DNA from: Ignavibacteriales bacterium | GTDB taxonomy: Bacteria; Bacteroidota; Ignavibacteria; UBA10030 | DNA length: 16,448 nt | Direction of reading: 5' to 3' | Assembly (NCBI GenBank): GCA_016207365.1 | Contig: JACQPU010000063.1 | Location: forward strand, 1 to 16,448 | In this document: piece after piece, positions 8,606-16,174 of the stretch | Layout: every line of letters starts with the position of its first letter | How positions within the stretch are numbered: position 1 is the first letter of the stretch | The notes under the pieces: model-generated | Told to the model about the DNA's origin: nothing | Seen by the model: the letters and a program-made list of their open reading frames with translations, nothing else | Database searches by the model: none | Program-made: the position numbers and the translations under genes

Positions 8606-9799
8606 ATGAGTGAAACAAAACCGGGTCCTGAACCGCAATTTGCCTTCGGTGCCTGGGCATTCATGGGCGGCATGGATGATCGGTTCGGGAAGGGGTATAA
8701 CAAATTCCCTCTCTCCCTTGAAGAGGTCTTCGAAATGACTGCAAGGATCAGTGGTATGTCCTATGTTTGCGGGCATTTTCCCTCTGAGTTCCCGGATGAC
8801 CCTGATCGCCTCGCAACACTGGCGCGCGATCATCAGGTGGGAATCGGAAGCGTTGTCGCCAGGACATTCGGCGCAGAGTACAAAAACGGCGGGATGACGA
8901 ATCCCGACCCCGCGATCCGAAAGCGGGCTGTCGAGAATGTCAAGCGCTCGATGGAGCTGAACAATCTTCTTCGTCCCACAATGGAGAAGATGGGAAAAGC
9001 CTTGGGGTGCCGTCATGCCGTTCTCTGGCAGGGAAACGACGGATCAAACGGATTGTTCCTGTGCGACTATTCGCGCGGCTGGGATTTGCTGATCGATGGA
9101 TATGTTGAAGCTCTCGAGGCTGTTCCCGAGTGCCAACTCTGTATTGAGCCCAAACCCGGCGATCCGGCGGAGGACATGTTCGTGCGCGAAACCATCCATG
9201 GTCTTTTCCTCGCGAACGCTGTCGAAGACCGCATCCAGAAACGCCTGGAAGAACGAATTCTTAAGAAAGATCCGGGGTTAACCGCGTCAGCGTTCTTCGA
9301 TCACTTGCATCAGAAGTTGGCTTCTGTCCGCGGACGGATTGTGCAAAACATCGAATACGGACATGCCCATATCGCCGGCGGGAAACTTGCGGAAAGCATC
9401 TGTCTGGCAATGGACTACGGGATTCTTCGGCAAATCGATCTAAACGATAACCGGAAGCATTGGGACAACGATCACATTCCGGGCAATGACAACTTCAATG
9501 AAGTACTTGAAGCTGAGTATTGGCTGTACTGGAAGGGATTTGACGGGCTGTGGAACTTCGATATCTGGCCCCAGCGTGTCCCTGGTGAGACGAAAAAAGA
9601 CACGATTCGAAGATTTGCCGAACATCTTGTTGAATGTATTAACGCAACGCGCTACCGGCGTGAAATCGTCAAGCGGTTGCCTCCTCCCGATGAAATGCAG
9701 CGGTATTTCAAGGATCCTGACGAAACGCAGACCTCAAAATTGTTGCGGACGGTTGTGAACAGGAAAATCGATTTCGAAGAATCACACTACGGCGGATGA
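8606..9799 (+). CDS. Divergent xylose-isomerase-family sugar isomerase
   Basis: The 397-residue protein has the length and ordered motifs of class I xylose isomerases, but many changes. F-G-A-W-A-F (13-18) matches the family's opening F-G-x-W. H57 in C-G-H-F-P aligns by eye with the catalytic ring-opening histidine, although the usual following Asp partner is not preserved. L-W-Q-G-N-D-G (140-146) corresponds to W-G-G-R-E-G. I-E-P-K-P-G-D-P (180-187) holds metal ligand E181 and the conserved K183. I-E-Y-G-H-A-H-I-A-G (249-258) supplies E250 and H253. D278/D281 in D-L-N-D-N and D319 in N-F-D-I-W give the remaining acidic ligands. It should be a metal-dependent cytoplasmic TIM-barrel aldose-ketose isomerase, or possibly an epimerase, for a sugar other than xylose. 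The start follows a good AAGGAGA. The symporter genes follow directly. Confidence 0.82.
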   Translation: MSETKPGPEPQFAFGAWAFMGGMDDRFGKGYNKFPLSLEEVFEMTARISGMSYVCGHFPSEFPDDPDRLATLARDHQVGIGSVVARTFGAEYKNGGMTNPDPAIRKRAVENVKRSMELNNLLRPTMEKMGKALGCRHAVLWQGNDGSNGLFLCDYSRGWDLLIDGYVEALEAVPECQLCIEPKPGDPAEDMFVRETIHGLFLANAVEDRIQKRLEERILKKDPGLTASAFFDHLHQKLASVRGRIVQNIEYGHAHIAGGKLAESICLAMDYGILRQIDLNDNRKHWDNDHIPGNDNFNEVLEAEYWLYWKGFDGLWNFDIWPQRVPGETKKDTIRRFAEHLVECINATRYRREIVKRLPPPDEMQRYFKDPDETQTSKLLRTVVNRKIDFEESHYGG

Positions 9800-9824
9800 C
9801 GCGGAACAATAATTGCCAACGGAC

Positions 9825-9830
9825 GGAGGA
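9825..9830 (+). promoter_or_regulatory. Shine-Dalgarno deciding the first symporter start
   Basis: GGAGGA ends 9 nt before the ATG at 9840. The frame is also open from a TTG at 9813, but this site lies downstream of that TTG and could not serve it. The paralogous gene next door begins at a point equivalent to the ATG at 9846. The real start is therefore 9840, or possibly 9846. Confidence 0.7.
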
Positions 9831-9839
9831 CTCAACCAC

Positions 9840-11750
9840 ATGAGGATGAGTTCGATTAATGCGTACGACTACATTGTCGTGGGAGCATACTTCCTCTTCA
9901 TGCTGGCGATTGGTGTGTACTTCAGCCGCATCAGCAAGGGTGGAAAGGATTTCTTTGCGGGAGGGAACATGCTCCCGTGGTGGGTCTCCGGAATGTCGCT
10001 GTACATGACAAACTTCAGCGTATGGATTTTTACAGGTGGAGCGGGATTTGCATATGCCGTCGGCTGGTTTGCATTGATTTATTTCGGGATCGGAGGAATC
10101 GCATACTGGGTGGGAAGCGCACTGACCGCCGCCCTCTGGCGACGAACCCGTTCCATTTCGCCGATTGAGTACACTCACACACGATTTAACGGCTTGACGC
10201 GACAGCTCATTGGCTGGGTGATTGCATTGAACTTTACCCTCTCGGCAGGCGTACAGCTTGCTTCCACGAGCAAGCTCCTCGCTCCCGTGTTCGGAATTGA
10301 GATTGCCGTCGTGGTCCTTGTAACGGGGATTGTGATTCTTACCTATTCGTTTCTGGGAGGACTTTGGGGGGTTGTGGTAACCGACACGCTTCAGGGGGTT
10401 ATTCTCCTCGCAACGGCGGCAATCGTCGTTCCGGCGAGTCTGTACCTTGTTGGGGGATTCGAAACGCTTGCCGATTCCCTTCCGGCATTATCATTCAATC
10501 ATGTCTACAACGGTGTGCATTATGACGAGCACTGGCTGGTCGCGATTTTTCTGATTTCTTCGATCGGCTTTGCAGCCGGTGGTGCCCAGCGTTTCTATTC
10601 TGTGAAGAACGAGAAAGATGCCCGAAAAGTGGGATGGCTTGCGGGCGCCCTTGCGCTTACCGGTCCGCTTGTGTTCGGCGTACCTCCCCTTGTCGCGAAA
10701 GTTCTCTGGCCCGACCTTTCGGAGGTGGAGTTTTTCAAGCCCTACGCAGAAAGCAATCCCCAGGATCTCGTTTACCTGGGGATGTGCATGAGAATCCTCC
10801 CCAACGGACTCATCGGTGTATTCCTCGCTGCCATGATGGCGGCGACTATGAGTACGCTGAGTTCTGTGTACAACCTTGTATCGTCGATCCTCTCGCGGGA
10901 TGTCTATCAGGGGATTTTCAGGCCGGAAACGACGGACCAGCAGCTGCTGAAGGTCGGACGCGCCCTTTCGATTGTGTGTGGACTTGTGGTGACCGGATTG
11001 GCGGTTCTTTTTGTTGAGAGCGAGTTCGGCATTTTCAATCTTCTTGTCGCATTTTTTACGCTCTTTAATATACCCGTCACGGTCCCGACCGCCTTCGGGC
11101 TGATCTTCCGCCGCGTGCCAAAGTGGTCTGCAAGCGCTGCGATCACCTGGGGTCTTATCACAGGGGCTGTAACAAGGTTCATTCTGGGATGGGACATCGG
11201 TCCGCAGGTGTATCTGTCGTTTGCAATGACGTTCGGGATATTCGTTTTATCTCAGTGGTTCGGTGGGTTGTATCGGACAAACAAATCGTTGCTTGCTTCC
11301 TTAAGCCTTGGATTGGCCGCAGCGCTCGCATGGCTTTTTACCGGCTCCGCTGCGACGGAGCTTGACTCTTTTCTCTCCGGATTAGGCGTCGGGGCCGGCG
11401 TTGCAATGGGATTGAGTTTGTATGGGTTTTCAAAACTCTTCTCTTCTCAGACCGATGAGGAGAATGCTGTCCTGACGGAGTTTTTCAAAAAGCTTGACAC
11501 ACCGGTCGATGTTGCCAAGGAAGTCTTTGGCGAAGGCAAAAAACAGGTCTCGACGTTTCCCCTGGTGGGGGGAACTGTCGTGGTGATGGGAACGCTCATG
11601 AGTCTGATTTTTCTTACCGACCTTACGTCGAATGAACAAGTCATCCTGGGAGCCATCATTGTCATGATGATCGTTTTTGGGGCGGCAATGTGGTATTTTG
11701 GAAAGAAATCCGAGATTCGGGATGCAAACCAATATATACAGTCGTCCTAG
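9840..11750 (+). CDS. Sodium:solute symporter (SSS) family transporter, copy 1
   Basis: From ATG 9840 this is a 636-residue inner-membrane protein. The first helix starts near residue 10 (Y-D-Y-I-V-V-G-A-Y-F) and many hydrophobic segments follow. F-F-A-G-G (47-51 when numbered from the upstream TTG) and P-W-W-V-S-G just after it match the first SSS motif. A later segment, A-A-M-M-A-A-T-M-S-T-L-S-S (about residues 330-342), matches the helix carrying the second sodium-site serine in SGLT-type transporters. Long loops near 215-240 and 500-560 include F-F-K-K-L-D-T-P-V-D-V, shared with the downstream copy. The last segment ends in a short basic tail. It should couple sodium entry to uptake of a sugar or sugar acid. 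Context favours the product of the exported glycosidase; the substrate cannot be read from sequence. Confidence 0.9.
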   Translation: MRMSSINAYDYIVVGAYFLFMLAIGVYFSRISKGGKDFFAGGNMLPWWVSGMSLYMTNFSVWIFTGGAGFAYAVGWFALIYFGIGGIAYWVGSALTAALWRRTRSISPIEYTHTRFNGLTRQLIGWVIALNFTLSAGVQLASTSKLLAPVFGIEIAVVVLVTGIVILTYSFLGGLWGVVVTDTLQGVILLATAAIVVPASLYLVGGFETLADSLPALSFNHVYNGVHYDEHWLVAIFLISSIGFAAGGAQRFYSVKNEKDARKVGWLAGALALTGPLVFGVPPLVAKVLWPDLSEVEFFKPYAESNPQDLVYLGMCMRILPNGLIGVFLAAMMAATMSTLSSVYNLVSSILSRDVYQGIFRPETTDQQLLKVGRALSIVCGLVVTGLAVLFVESEFGIFNLLVAFFTLFNIPVTVPTAFGLIFRRVPKWSASAAITWGLITGAVTRFILGWDIGPQVYLSFAMTFGIFVLSQWFGGLYRTNKSLLASLSLGLAAALAWLFTGSAATELDSFLSGLGVGAGVAMGLSLYGFSKLFSSQTDEENAVLTEFFKKLDTPVDVAKEVFGEGKKQVSTFPLVGGTVVVMGTLMSLIFLTDLTSNEQVILGAIIVMMIVFGAAMWYFGKKSEIRDANQYIQSS

Positions 11751-11804
11751 CAAAACGAGCTTCGACATGCGCAAGGATAGCCAACGGACAAACAGGAAGC
11801 GTCC

Positions 11805-13715
11805 ATGAAAGCCGTCAACGTCTACGACTATGTCGTCATCGCAGCCTATTTCGTGTTCATGCTCGGAATCGGTTTCTATTTTATGCGCGTGAACAAGGGC
11901 GGGCGTGACTATTTCGCCGGCGGCAGCATGATTCCCTGGTGGGTGTCCGGCATGACGCTTTACATGGCGAACTTCAGCGCCTGGACTTTCACGGGGGCCG
12001 CAGGATTTGCATACGCCACCGGTTGGTTTGCAATTCTGTACTTCGGAACCTGGTCCGTCTCGTACTACATTGGGTCCCAGCTCACCGCCGCAAAATGGAG
12101 GCGCACGCGGTCCATCTCGCCGGTTGAATACACATACACCAGATTCAATGTGACCACACAGCAGTTTCTCAGCTGGGTTATTGCCCTGAACTTCACGCTG
12201 AGCGCGGGAGTGCAGCTCGCATCAACCTGCAAGTTGATTGCGCCCGTCATGGGCCTTGATATTGTCGTTGTAACGCTTGTTACTGGGATCGTTATTCTTC
12301 TGTACACCTTCCTTGGCGGACTCTGGGCAGTCTCAATCACCGATGTCGTCCAGGGTGTGATTCTCCTCAGCATCACATTTATTATCATGCCGCTTGCGCT
12401 GAGACTTGTAGGTGGTTTCGGTGCTCTTGTAGAGGCCGTACCCCCGCTTTCGTTTGAGCACATATATAATGGCGTTCAATATACAGAGCACTGGCTCGTG
12501 TCGATCTTCATTATTATGTCGCTTGGCACAGCGGCCGGCGGCGCTCAAAGATTCTACAGCGTGAAAGATGAGCGCGATGCAAAACGCGTGGGGAAAATGG
12601 CCGGCGCATTGTTTCTCACGGTCCCACTTGTTTTCGGGATTCCGCCCCTTGTGGCACGTGTTCTCTGGCCCGATCTTTCTCAGGTAGAGTTCTTCAAGCC
12701 CTACGAATCGAGTAACCCGCAGGACCTTGTTTTTGTTGCGCTTTGCCTGCAGCTTCTCCCCAACGGTCTCATCGGCGTTTTCCTTGCTGCTATGCTCGCC
12801 GCCACCATGAGCGCCCTCAGCTCTGTGTACAACATGGTTTCATCGATCCTGTCACGCGATATCTATCAAGGCCTCGTTAAGCCGGATATCTCCGATCAGG
12901 GTTTGCTCAAGGTCGGAAGGACTTTCTCTATTATCATCGGAATCACCGTCACCGGTTTGGCAGTGGTGTTTGTGACAAGTCAATTCGGCCTTTTCAATCT
13001 CATGCAGGCATTTTTCACGTTACTGAATATCCCGGTTGTTGTGCCCACCGCATTCGGACTCCTGTTCCGGCGGGTACCGAAGTGGGCAGCGGTCGGCGCT
13101 ATTGCGTGGGGATTGATTGTCGGCGTCACTGCACGGTACATCCTTGGATGGGATATCGGCCCTCAAGTATACCTCGCGTTTCTTATGACGTTTGGCATCT
13201 TTGTTGCGTCGCCTGTATTGGGACGGTTGTACAAGACAAACAAAGTCATTCTCGCAGTCATATGTTCTGCAGTGTGTATGTTGACCGGGACACTGTTTGT
13301 GAATACCGTCGTCGGAGAATCATCCGGTCTGACAGTTCCGCTGGCGCTGACCATGGCTGTCGCCCTCGGTGCAAGCCTCTTTGGCTTTTCACACCTGTTT
13401 GCCATGGAGACCGGTGAACAACGAAAGGCTGTTGAAGAATTCTTTAAGAAATTAGACACGCCGGTCGATGTGGCACGTGAAGTGTTTGGAGCAGGGAAAA
13501 AACAAATCTCCACATTCCCTCTCGTGGGTGGAACCACCGTTGTCATGGGCCTGTTAATGGGTCTTATCCTGTTCACCGATGTCACGGTTGGCGAGCAACG
13601 CGTTCTTGGCGTCATGATTGCTATTATGATCATTTTCGGCACGATGATGTGGTATTTTGGGAAGAAATCCGAAATCAGAAGCGCAGCACAATATGAGGAA
13701 CGGGTGGGACGCTAG
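11805..13715 (+). CDS. Sodium:solute symporter (SSS) family transporter, copy 2
   Basis: This 636-residue transporter is collinear with the gene just upstream, and most positions I compared by eye are identical or conservative. Shared blocks include F-A-G-G near 40, W-R-R-T-R-S-I-S-P, S-A-G-V-Q-L-A-S-T, A-A-T-M-S-x-L-S-S-V-Y-N, F-F-K-K-L-D-T-P-V-D-V and the C-terminal W-Y-F-G-K-K-S-E-I-R. Divergence is concentrated in the late membrane segments and the loop before the F-F-K-K block. Codons differ widely, so the duplication is old rather than a recent copy or assembly artefact. AGGAAG at 11794-11799 precedes the ATG by 5 nt, and the two genes are 54 bp apart. Two related substrates, two affinities, or a heteromer are all possible. 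It is followed by the heptad-repeat spacer. Confidence 0.9.
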   Translation: MKAVNVYDYVVIAAYFVFMLGIGFYFMRVNKGGRDYFAGGSMIPWWVSGMTLYMANFSAWTFTGAAGFAYATGWFAILYFGTWSVSYYIGSQLTAAKWRRTRSISPVEYTYTRFNVTTQQFLSWVIALNFTLSAGVQLASTCKLIAPVMGLDIVVVTLVTGIVILLYTFLGGLWAVSITDVVQGVILLSITFIIMPLALRLVGGFGALVEAVPPLSFEHIYNGVQYTEHWLVSIFIIMSLGTAAGGAQRFYSVKDERDAKRVGKMAGALFLTVPLVFGIPPLVARVLWPDLSQVEFFKPYESSNPQDLVFVALCLQLLPNGLIGVFLAAMLAATMSALSSVYNMVSSILSRDIYQGLVKPDISDQGLLKVGRTFSIIIGITVTGLAVVFVTSQFGLFNLMQAFFTLLNIPVVVPTAFGLLFRRVPKWAAVGAIAWGLIVGVTARYILGWDIGPQVYLAFLMTFGIFVASPVLGRLYKTNKVILAVICSAVCMLTGTLFVNTVVGESSGLTVPLALTMAVALGASLFGFSHLFAMETGEQRKAVEEFFKKLDTPVDVAREVFGAGKKQISTFPLVGGTTVVMGLLMGLILFTDVTVGEQRVLGVMIAIMIIFGTMMWYFGKKSEIRSAAQYEERVGR

Positions 13716-13719
13716 GCGG

Positions 13720-13761
13720 TTGGTGGTCATTCGTTATTAGTTATTATTTGTAATTTGGGGT
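13720..13761 (+). repeat. Degenerate 7-bp repeat block, T-rich
   Basis: The stretch can be cut into six consecutive heptamers: TTGGTGG, TCATTCG, TTATTAG, TTATTAT, TTGTAAT, TTGGGGT. Most start with TT, and the middle four are visibly related. It begins 5 bp after the second symporter's stop. Heptanucleotide tandem repeats in intergenic DNA are known from cyanobacteria and other bacteria; whether this belongs to such a family needs a genome-wide comparison. It is clearly more AT-rich than the genes around it. Confidence 0.5.
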
Positions 13762-13776
13762 AAAGCGCACTATGAA
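13748..13776 (+). promoter_or_regulatory. Possible weak sigma70-type promoter
   Basis: TTGTAA (13748-13753) and TATGAA (13771-13776) are separated by exactly 17 bp, and each matches four of six consensus bases. The downstream gene's likely ATG is at 13809, about 26 nt beyond the last promoter base. Because the boxes fall partly inside repeat units, the match may be chance. If real, it would split the cluster into two transcripts. Confidence 0.25.
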
Positions 13777-13800
13777 ACCTTGAACCTGGAACTTTGAACT
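13773..13800 (+). repeat. Degenerate 7-bp repeat block, TTGAACC-type
   Basis: Four consecutive heptamers can be read: TGAAACC, TTGAACC, TGGAACT, TTGAACT. Neighbouring units differ at two or three positions. The block lies just before the first SDR gene and contains the TTG at 13794 that could be mistaken for that gene's start. Its unit differs from the T-rich block upstream, so the spacer carries two distinct heptad families. Confidence 0.5.
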
Positions 13801-13808
13801 TGCCCGCG

Positions 13809-14576
13809 ATGCTTCATCTCTTTGGCACTACTGTTCTTGTTACTGGCGGCTCGCGTGGCCTGGGGCTGGCAAGTGCGGAGGCCCTGGCGGAAGCCGGATG
13901 CGACGTTGTACTGAACCATTTTGAAGACTCCGAAAAAGCGCGAAAGGAATGCGACAGGCTAAAAGCGCAAACGGGTCGGAGAATCTTTGAGATCAATGCC
14001 GACGTCGGAAATCCGAAAGCGGCAAGGAGTATGGTGCAGCAATCGGCGGACATGCTGGGGAACCTGGAAATCGTTCATAGCAACGCAGGGATCTGCCGTT
14101 TTACGCCCTTTCTGGATGTTGACGACGAAAACTGGCGACACCACTTGGATACGAATTTCAGCGGTGGCTTCTACGTAACGCAAACGGCCGCAAAGATCAT
14201 GGTTGCCCAGGGTAAAGGTGGGAGAATTCTCTTCACGACAAGTGTGGGCGCCTTTCGGTCCAACGCGACCCAGACGCATTATTGCGCAACAAAAGGCGGT
14301 CTCCATTTGCTTGCGCTTGGGATGGCCATTGAGCTTGGACGCTATGGCATCACCGTAAACTGCATCGCACCCGGATGGATGCACACGGATATCAATGACG
14401 CACAGTCCCGCGACGAAGCGACGGTCAAGCCGTGGCTTGCCGCTCACGTGTCAGTCGGCCGGCTCGGATCGCCAAAAGACCTCAAGGGTGCTGTCCTCTT
14501 TCTGGCAAGCAAAGAGGCGGAATACGTCAACGGCGCCACCCTCCATGTCGATGGTGGCTGGAACGCACAACTATGA
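13809..14576 (+). CDS. SDR-family oxidoreductase, probably NADP-type
   Basis: From ATG 13809 the product has 255 residues, the usual classical-SDR size. T-G-G-S-R-G-L-G (12-19) is the nucleotide-binding glycine motif; its R16, and the lack of an acidic residue after the second strand (V-V-L-N-H), suggest NADP(H). S-N-A-G lies at 91-94. The catalytic set is S145, Y158 and K162 (Y-C-A-T-K). The C-terminus reads V-N-G-A-T-L-H-V-D-G-G-W, as in 3-oxoacyl-ACP-reductase-like and sugar dehydrogenases. Another possible start, TTG 13794, lies in a repeat and is less likely; no good Shine-Dalgarno precedes either. The stop overlaps the next gene's ATG, implying translational coupling. It likely oxidises or reduces a sugar or sugar acid from the pathway; the substrate is unknown. 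Confidence 0.87.
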   Translation: MLHLFGTTVLVTGGSRGLGLASAEALAEAGCDVVLNHFEDSEKARKECDRLKAQTGRRIFEINADVGNPKAARSMVQQSADMLGNLEIVHSNAGICRFTPFLDVDDENWRHHLDTNFSGGFYVTQTAAKIMVAQGKGGRILFTTSVGAFRSNATQTHYCATKGGLHLLALGMAIELGRYGITVNCIAPGWMHTDINDAQSRDEATVKPWLAAHVSVGRLGSPKDLKGAVLFLASKEAEYVNGATLHVDGGWNAQL

Positions 14577-15364
14577 AGCCTTACACGCTTCGGGTCCTCA
14601 GCATGGGGGAAACCACAGTTCCCTGTGCAGAACTTTACTGGATGACGAAGCTGGTCGGATGGGAACCCCTGACATTCTGGGCGCTGCTCATCGAAAACGA
14701 CGAGCGGCGTGTGCTGCTCAATACCGGATTTCCTCTCGATTATTCCGATCTCCACAAACATTGGACAACCTGGGCAAAGTCGGCAACGGGCGAGGAAGGC
14801 CATGTTCCGGTGGTCCGCGAAGAGAACTGGATAGTGAACTCGCTGAAGAAAGCCGGGGTAACACCCGGCGAGATCGATCATGTTCTTATGACGCCATTGA
14901 CGTCGTATGCGACAGGCGGGCTTGATCAGTTCCCGAAATCACAGATCTGGCTTTCCGAACGCGGGTGGACGGATTTTCATCATCCGGATCCGGAAATCCC
15001 TCAACTCCCGAAGAATATCATCTTTCCCGACCACGTGCTGCGGTGGCTGAAAACAAACAGGGAACGCGTGAATCTCCTCCCGGATGAAGAGAAAGAGTTC
15101 TTGCCGGGCATCAAATCCTGGTTCTGTGGAGCCCATCACCGCTCGAGTATGGCGTTTGTGATAAAAACCGCCAGGGGCCGCGTTGGCGTGACGGATGCGG
15201 TGTTCAAATATCGCAACTACGAGGAACGGATTCCGCTTGGTCTGTCGGAATCGCTCGAGGAGCACCACCGGCTTTATGCGAAACTGAGCCGGGAGACGGA
15301 TTTGATCGTTCCTCTGTACGATCCTCTGGTTTTTACGCGTCATCCGAAAGGAGTGATTTCCTGA
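14573..15364 (+). CDS. Metallo-beta-lactamase-fold protein with degenerate metal site
   Basis: The 263-residue protein aligns by eye with lactonase-like metallo-beta-lactamase proteins. Residues 38-52 (L-L-I-E...V-L-L-N-T-G) match the early strands and 88-120 match the helix and strand leading to the metal motif. Where the family has T-H-x-H-x-D-H-x-G-G, this protein has T-P-L-T-S-Y-A-T-G-G (107-116): P108, T110, Y112 and A113 replace the four ligands. A later histidine region (A-H-H-R-S-S, 187-192) and D208 (T-D-A-V-F) survive. The final family histidine appears to be Y249 (P-L-Y-D-P). Normal two-metal hydrolysis therefore looks unlikely. Its ATG overlaps the upstream SDR stop (ATGA), and its stop overlaps the next SDR's ATG. 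It may be a binding or regulatory relative, or use a different chemistry. The frame also runs upstream to 14432, but that part lies inside the SDR gene. Confidence 0.78.
   Translation: MKPYTLRVLSMGETTVPCAELYWMTKLVGWEPLTFWALLIENDERRVLLNTGFPLDYSDLHKHWTTWAKSATGEEGHVPVVREENWIVNSLKKAGVTPGEIDHVLMTPLTSYATGGLDQFPKSQIWLSERGWTDFHHPDPEIPQLPKNIIFPDHVLRWLKTNRERVNLLPDEEKEFLPGIKSWFCGAHHRSSMAFVIKTARGRVGVTDAVFKYRNYEERIPLGLSESLEEHHRLYAKLSRETDLIVPLYDPLVFTRHPKGVIS
15347..15353 (+). promoter_or_regulatory. Shine-Dalgarno for the second SDR gene
   Basis: AAAGGAG, inside the end of the upstream gene, lies 10 nt before ATG 15364. A second in-frame ATG at 15370 would be 16 nt away, so 15364 is preferred. Confidence 0.65.
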
Positions 15365-16149
15365 TGGCAATGTCGCTTGATAAACAATGTGCTCTGGTCA
15401 CCGGAATCGGAAGCGGGATTGGCCTCGAGACAGCTCGGAGGTTTGCGGCGATGGGCGCACGGGTTGTCGGGGTCGACAGAAATGAGCAGAAGTTGAAGGA
15501 GGCGATTCGTTCCCTGAATCCAACCGGGCAACCGCATGTAGGCTTACTGAAAGACCTCAGGTTGGTTGACACCGCCCGGTCTGTTGTCCCGGAGGCCCTA
15601 CAGGTCGTTGGGTACCTCGATATCGTCGTGAATGCGGCGGGCGTATGTTACTTCACGAAAATGGAAGAAATCTCAGCCGAGGAATTCGACGAGGTGATGG
15701 AAGTGAATGTCCGTGCGCTTTTCTTCATAAGCGTTGCTGCGGCGGAATCGATGAAGACACCGAGAGGAGGGCACATCATCAATTTGGGGTCGAATGCGGG
15801 TCGGAAAGGAAGGGCGCTGTCTGCCCATTACGCTGCTTCCAAAGCCGCGGTGAAGAATATTACAGAATCGCTTGCCCTTGCGTATGGTTCCAGGAATGTG
15901 GCGGTGAACACCGTGTGCCCCGGACCAACCGATACGCCGATGTGGGAGGGGAATTTCCGGGGGCTGAAGGCCATTACCGGAAAAGACCCGAAGGATTTCT
16001 GGGAGACGTGGAAAAACCAGACGCCGCTGGGAAGAATTGGGACAGTGGCCGACGTAGCTAATTTGATTTGTTTTCTTGCCTCCGAGGAGGGATCGTTCAT
16101 TAACGGTCAGGAAATCAACGTGTGCGGCGGTTTCATGCTCACGAGCTGA
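15364..16149 (+). CDS. SDR-family oxidoreductase, probably NAD-type
   Basis: The 261-residue classical SDR has T-G-I-G-S-G-I-G at 13-20, N-A-A-G at 90-93 and a catalytic set S143, Y156, K160 (Y-A-A-S-K). D38 at the end of the second strand (V-V-G-V-D-R) is the usual mark of NAD(H) preference, unlike the other SDR in this window. The C-terminal I-N-G-Q-E-I-N-V-C-G-G resembles sugar and polyol dehydrogenases of this group. No leader is present, so it is cytoplasmic. Its ATG shares one base with the upstream stop (TGATG), so the three genes from 13809 to 16149 form a tightly coupled set. It probably performs an oxidation step on a sugar or its lactone/acid product. The exact reaction is not determined. 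Confidence 0.88.
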   Translation: MAMSLDKQCALVTGIGSGIGLETARRFAAMGARVVGVDRNEQKLKEAIRSLNPTGQPHVGLLKDLRLVDTARSVVPEALQVVGYLDIVVNAAGVCYFTKMEEISAEEFDEVMEVNVRALFFISVAAAESMKTPRGGHIINLGSNAGRKGRALSAHYAASKAAVKNITESLALAYGSRNVAVNTVCPGPTDTPMWEGNFRGLKAITGKDPKDFWETWKNQTPLGRIGTVADVANLICFLASEEGSFINGQEINVCGGFMLTS

Positions 16150-16174
16150 ACGAAACGTTCATGGGAGAGAATCA

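Noticed and set aside
9813..9839. TTG start for the first symporter
   Set aside because: The Shine-Dalgarno lies downstream of it, and the paralogue starts at the position equivalent to 9846.
13794..13808. TTG start for the first SDR
   Set aside because: The TTG is part of a heptad repeat unit, and the ATG at 13809 gives a normal SDR N-terminus.
14432..14572. 47-codon N-terminal extension of the MBL-fold protein
   Set aside because: It overlaps the SDR coding region, has arginine- and cysteine-rich, non-family sequence, and the ATG at 14573 gives the expected N-terminus.
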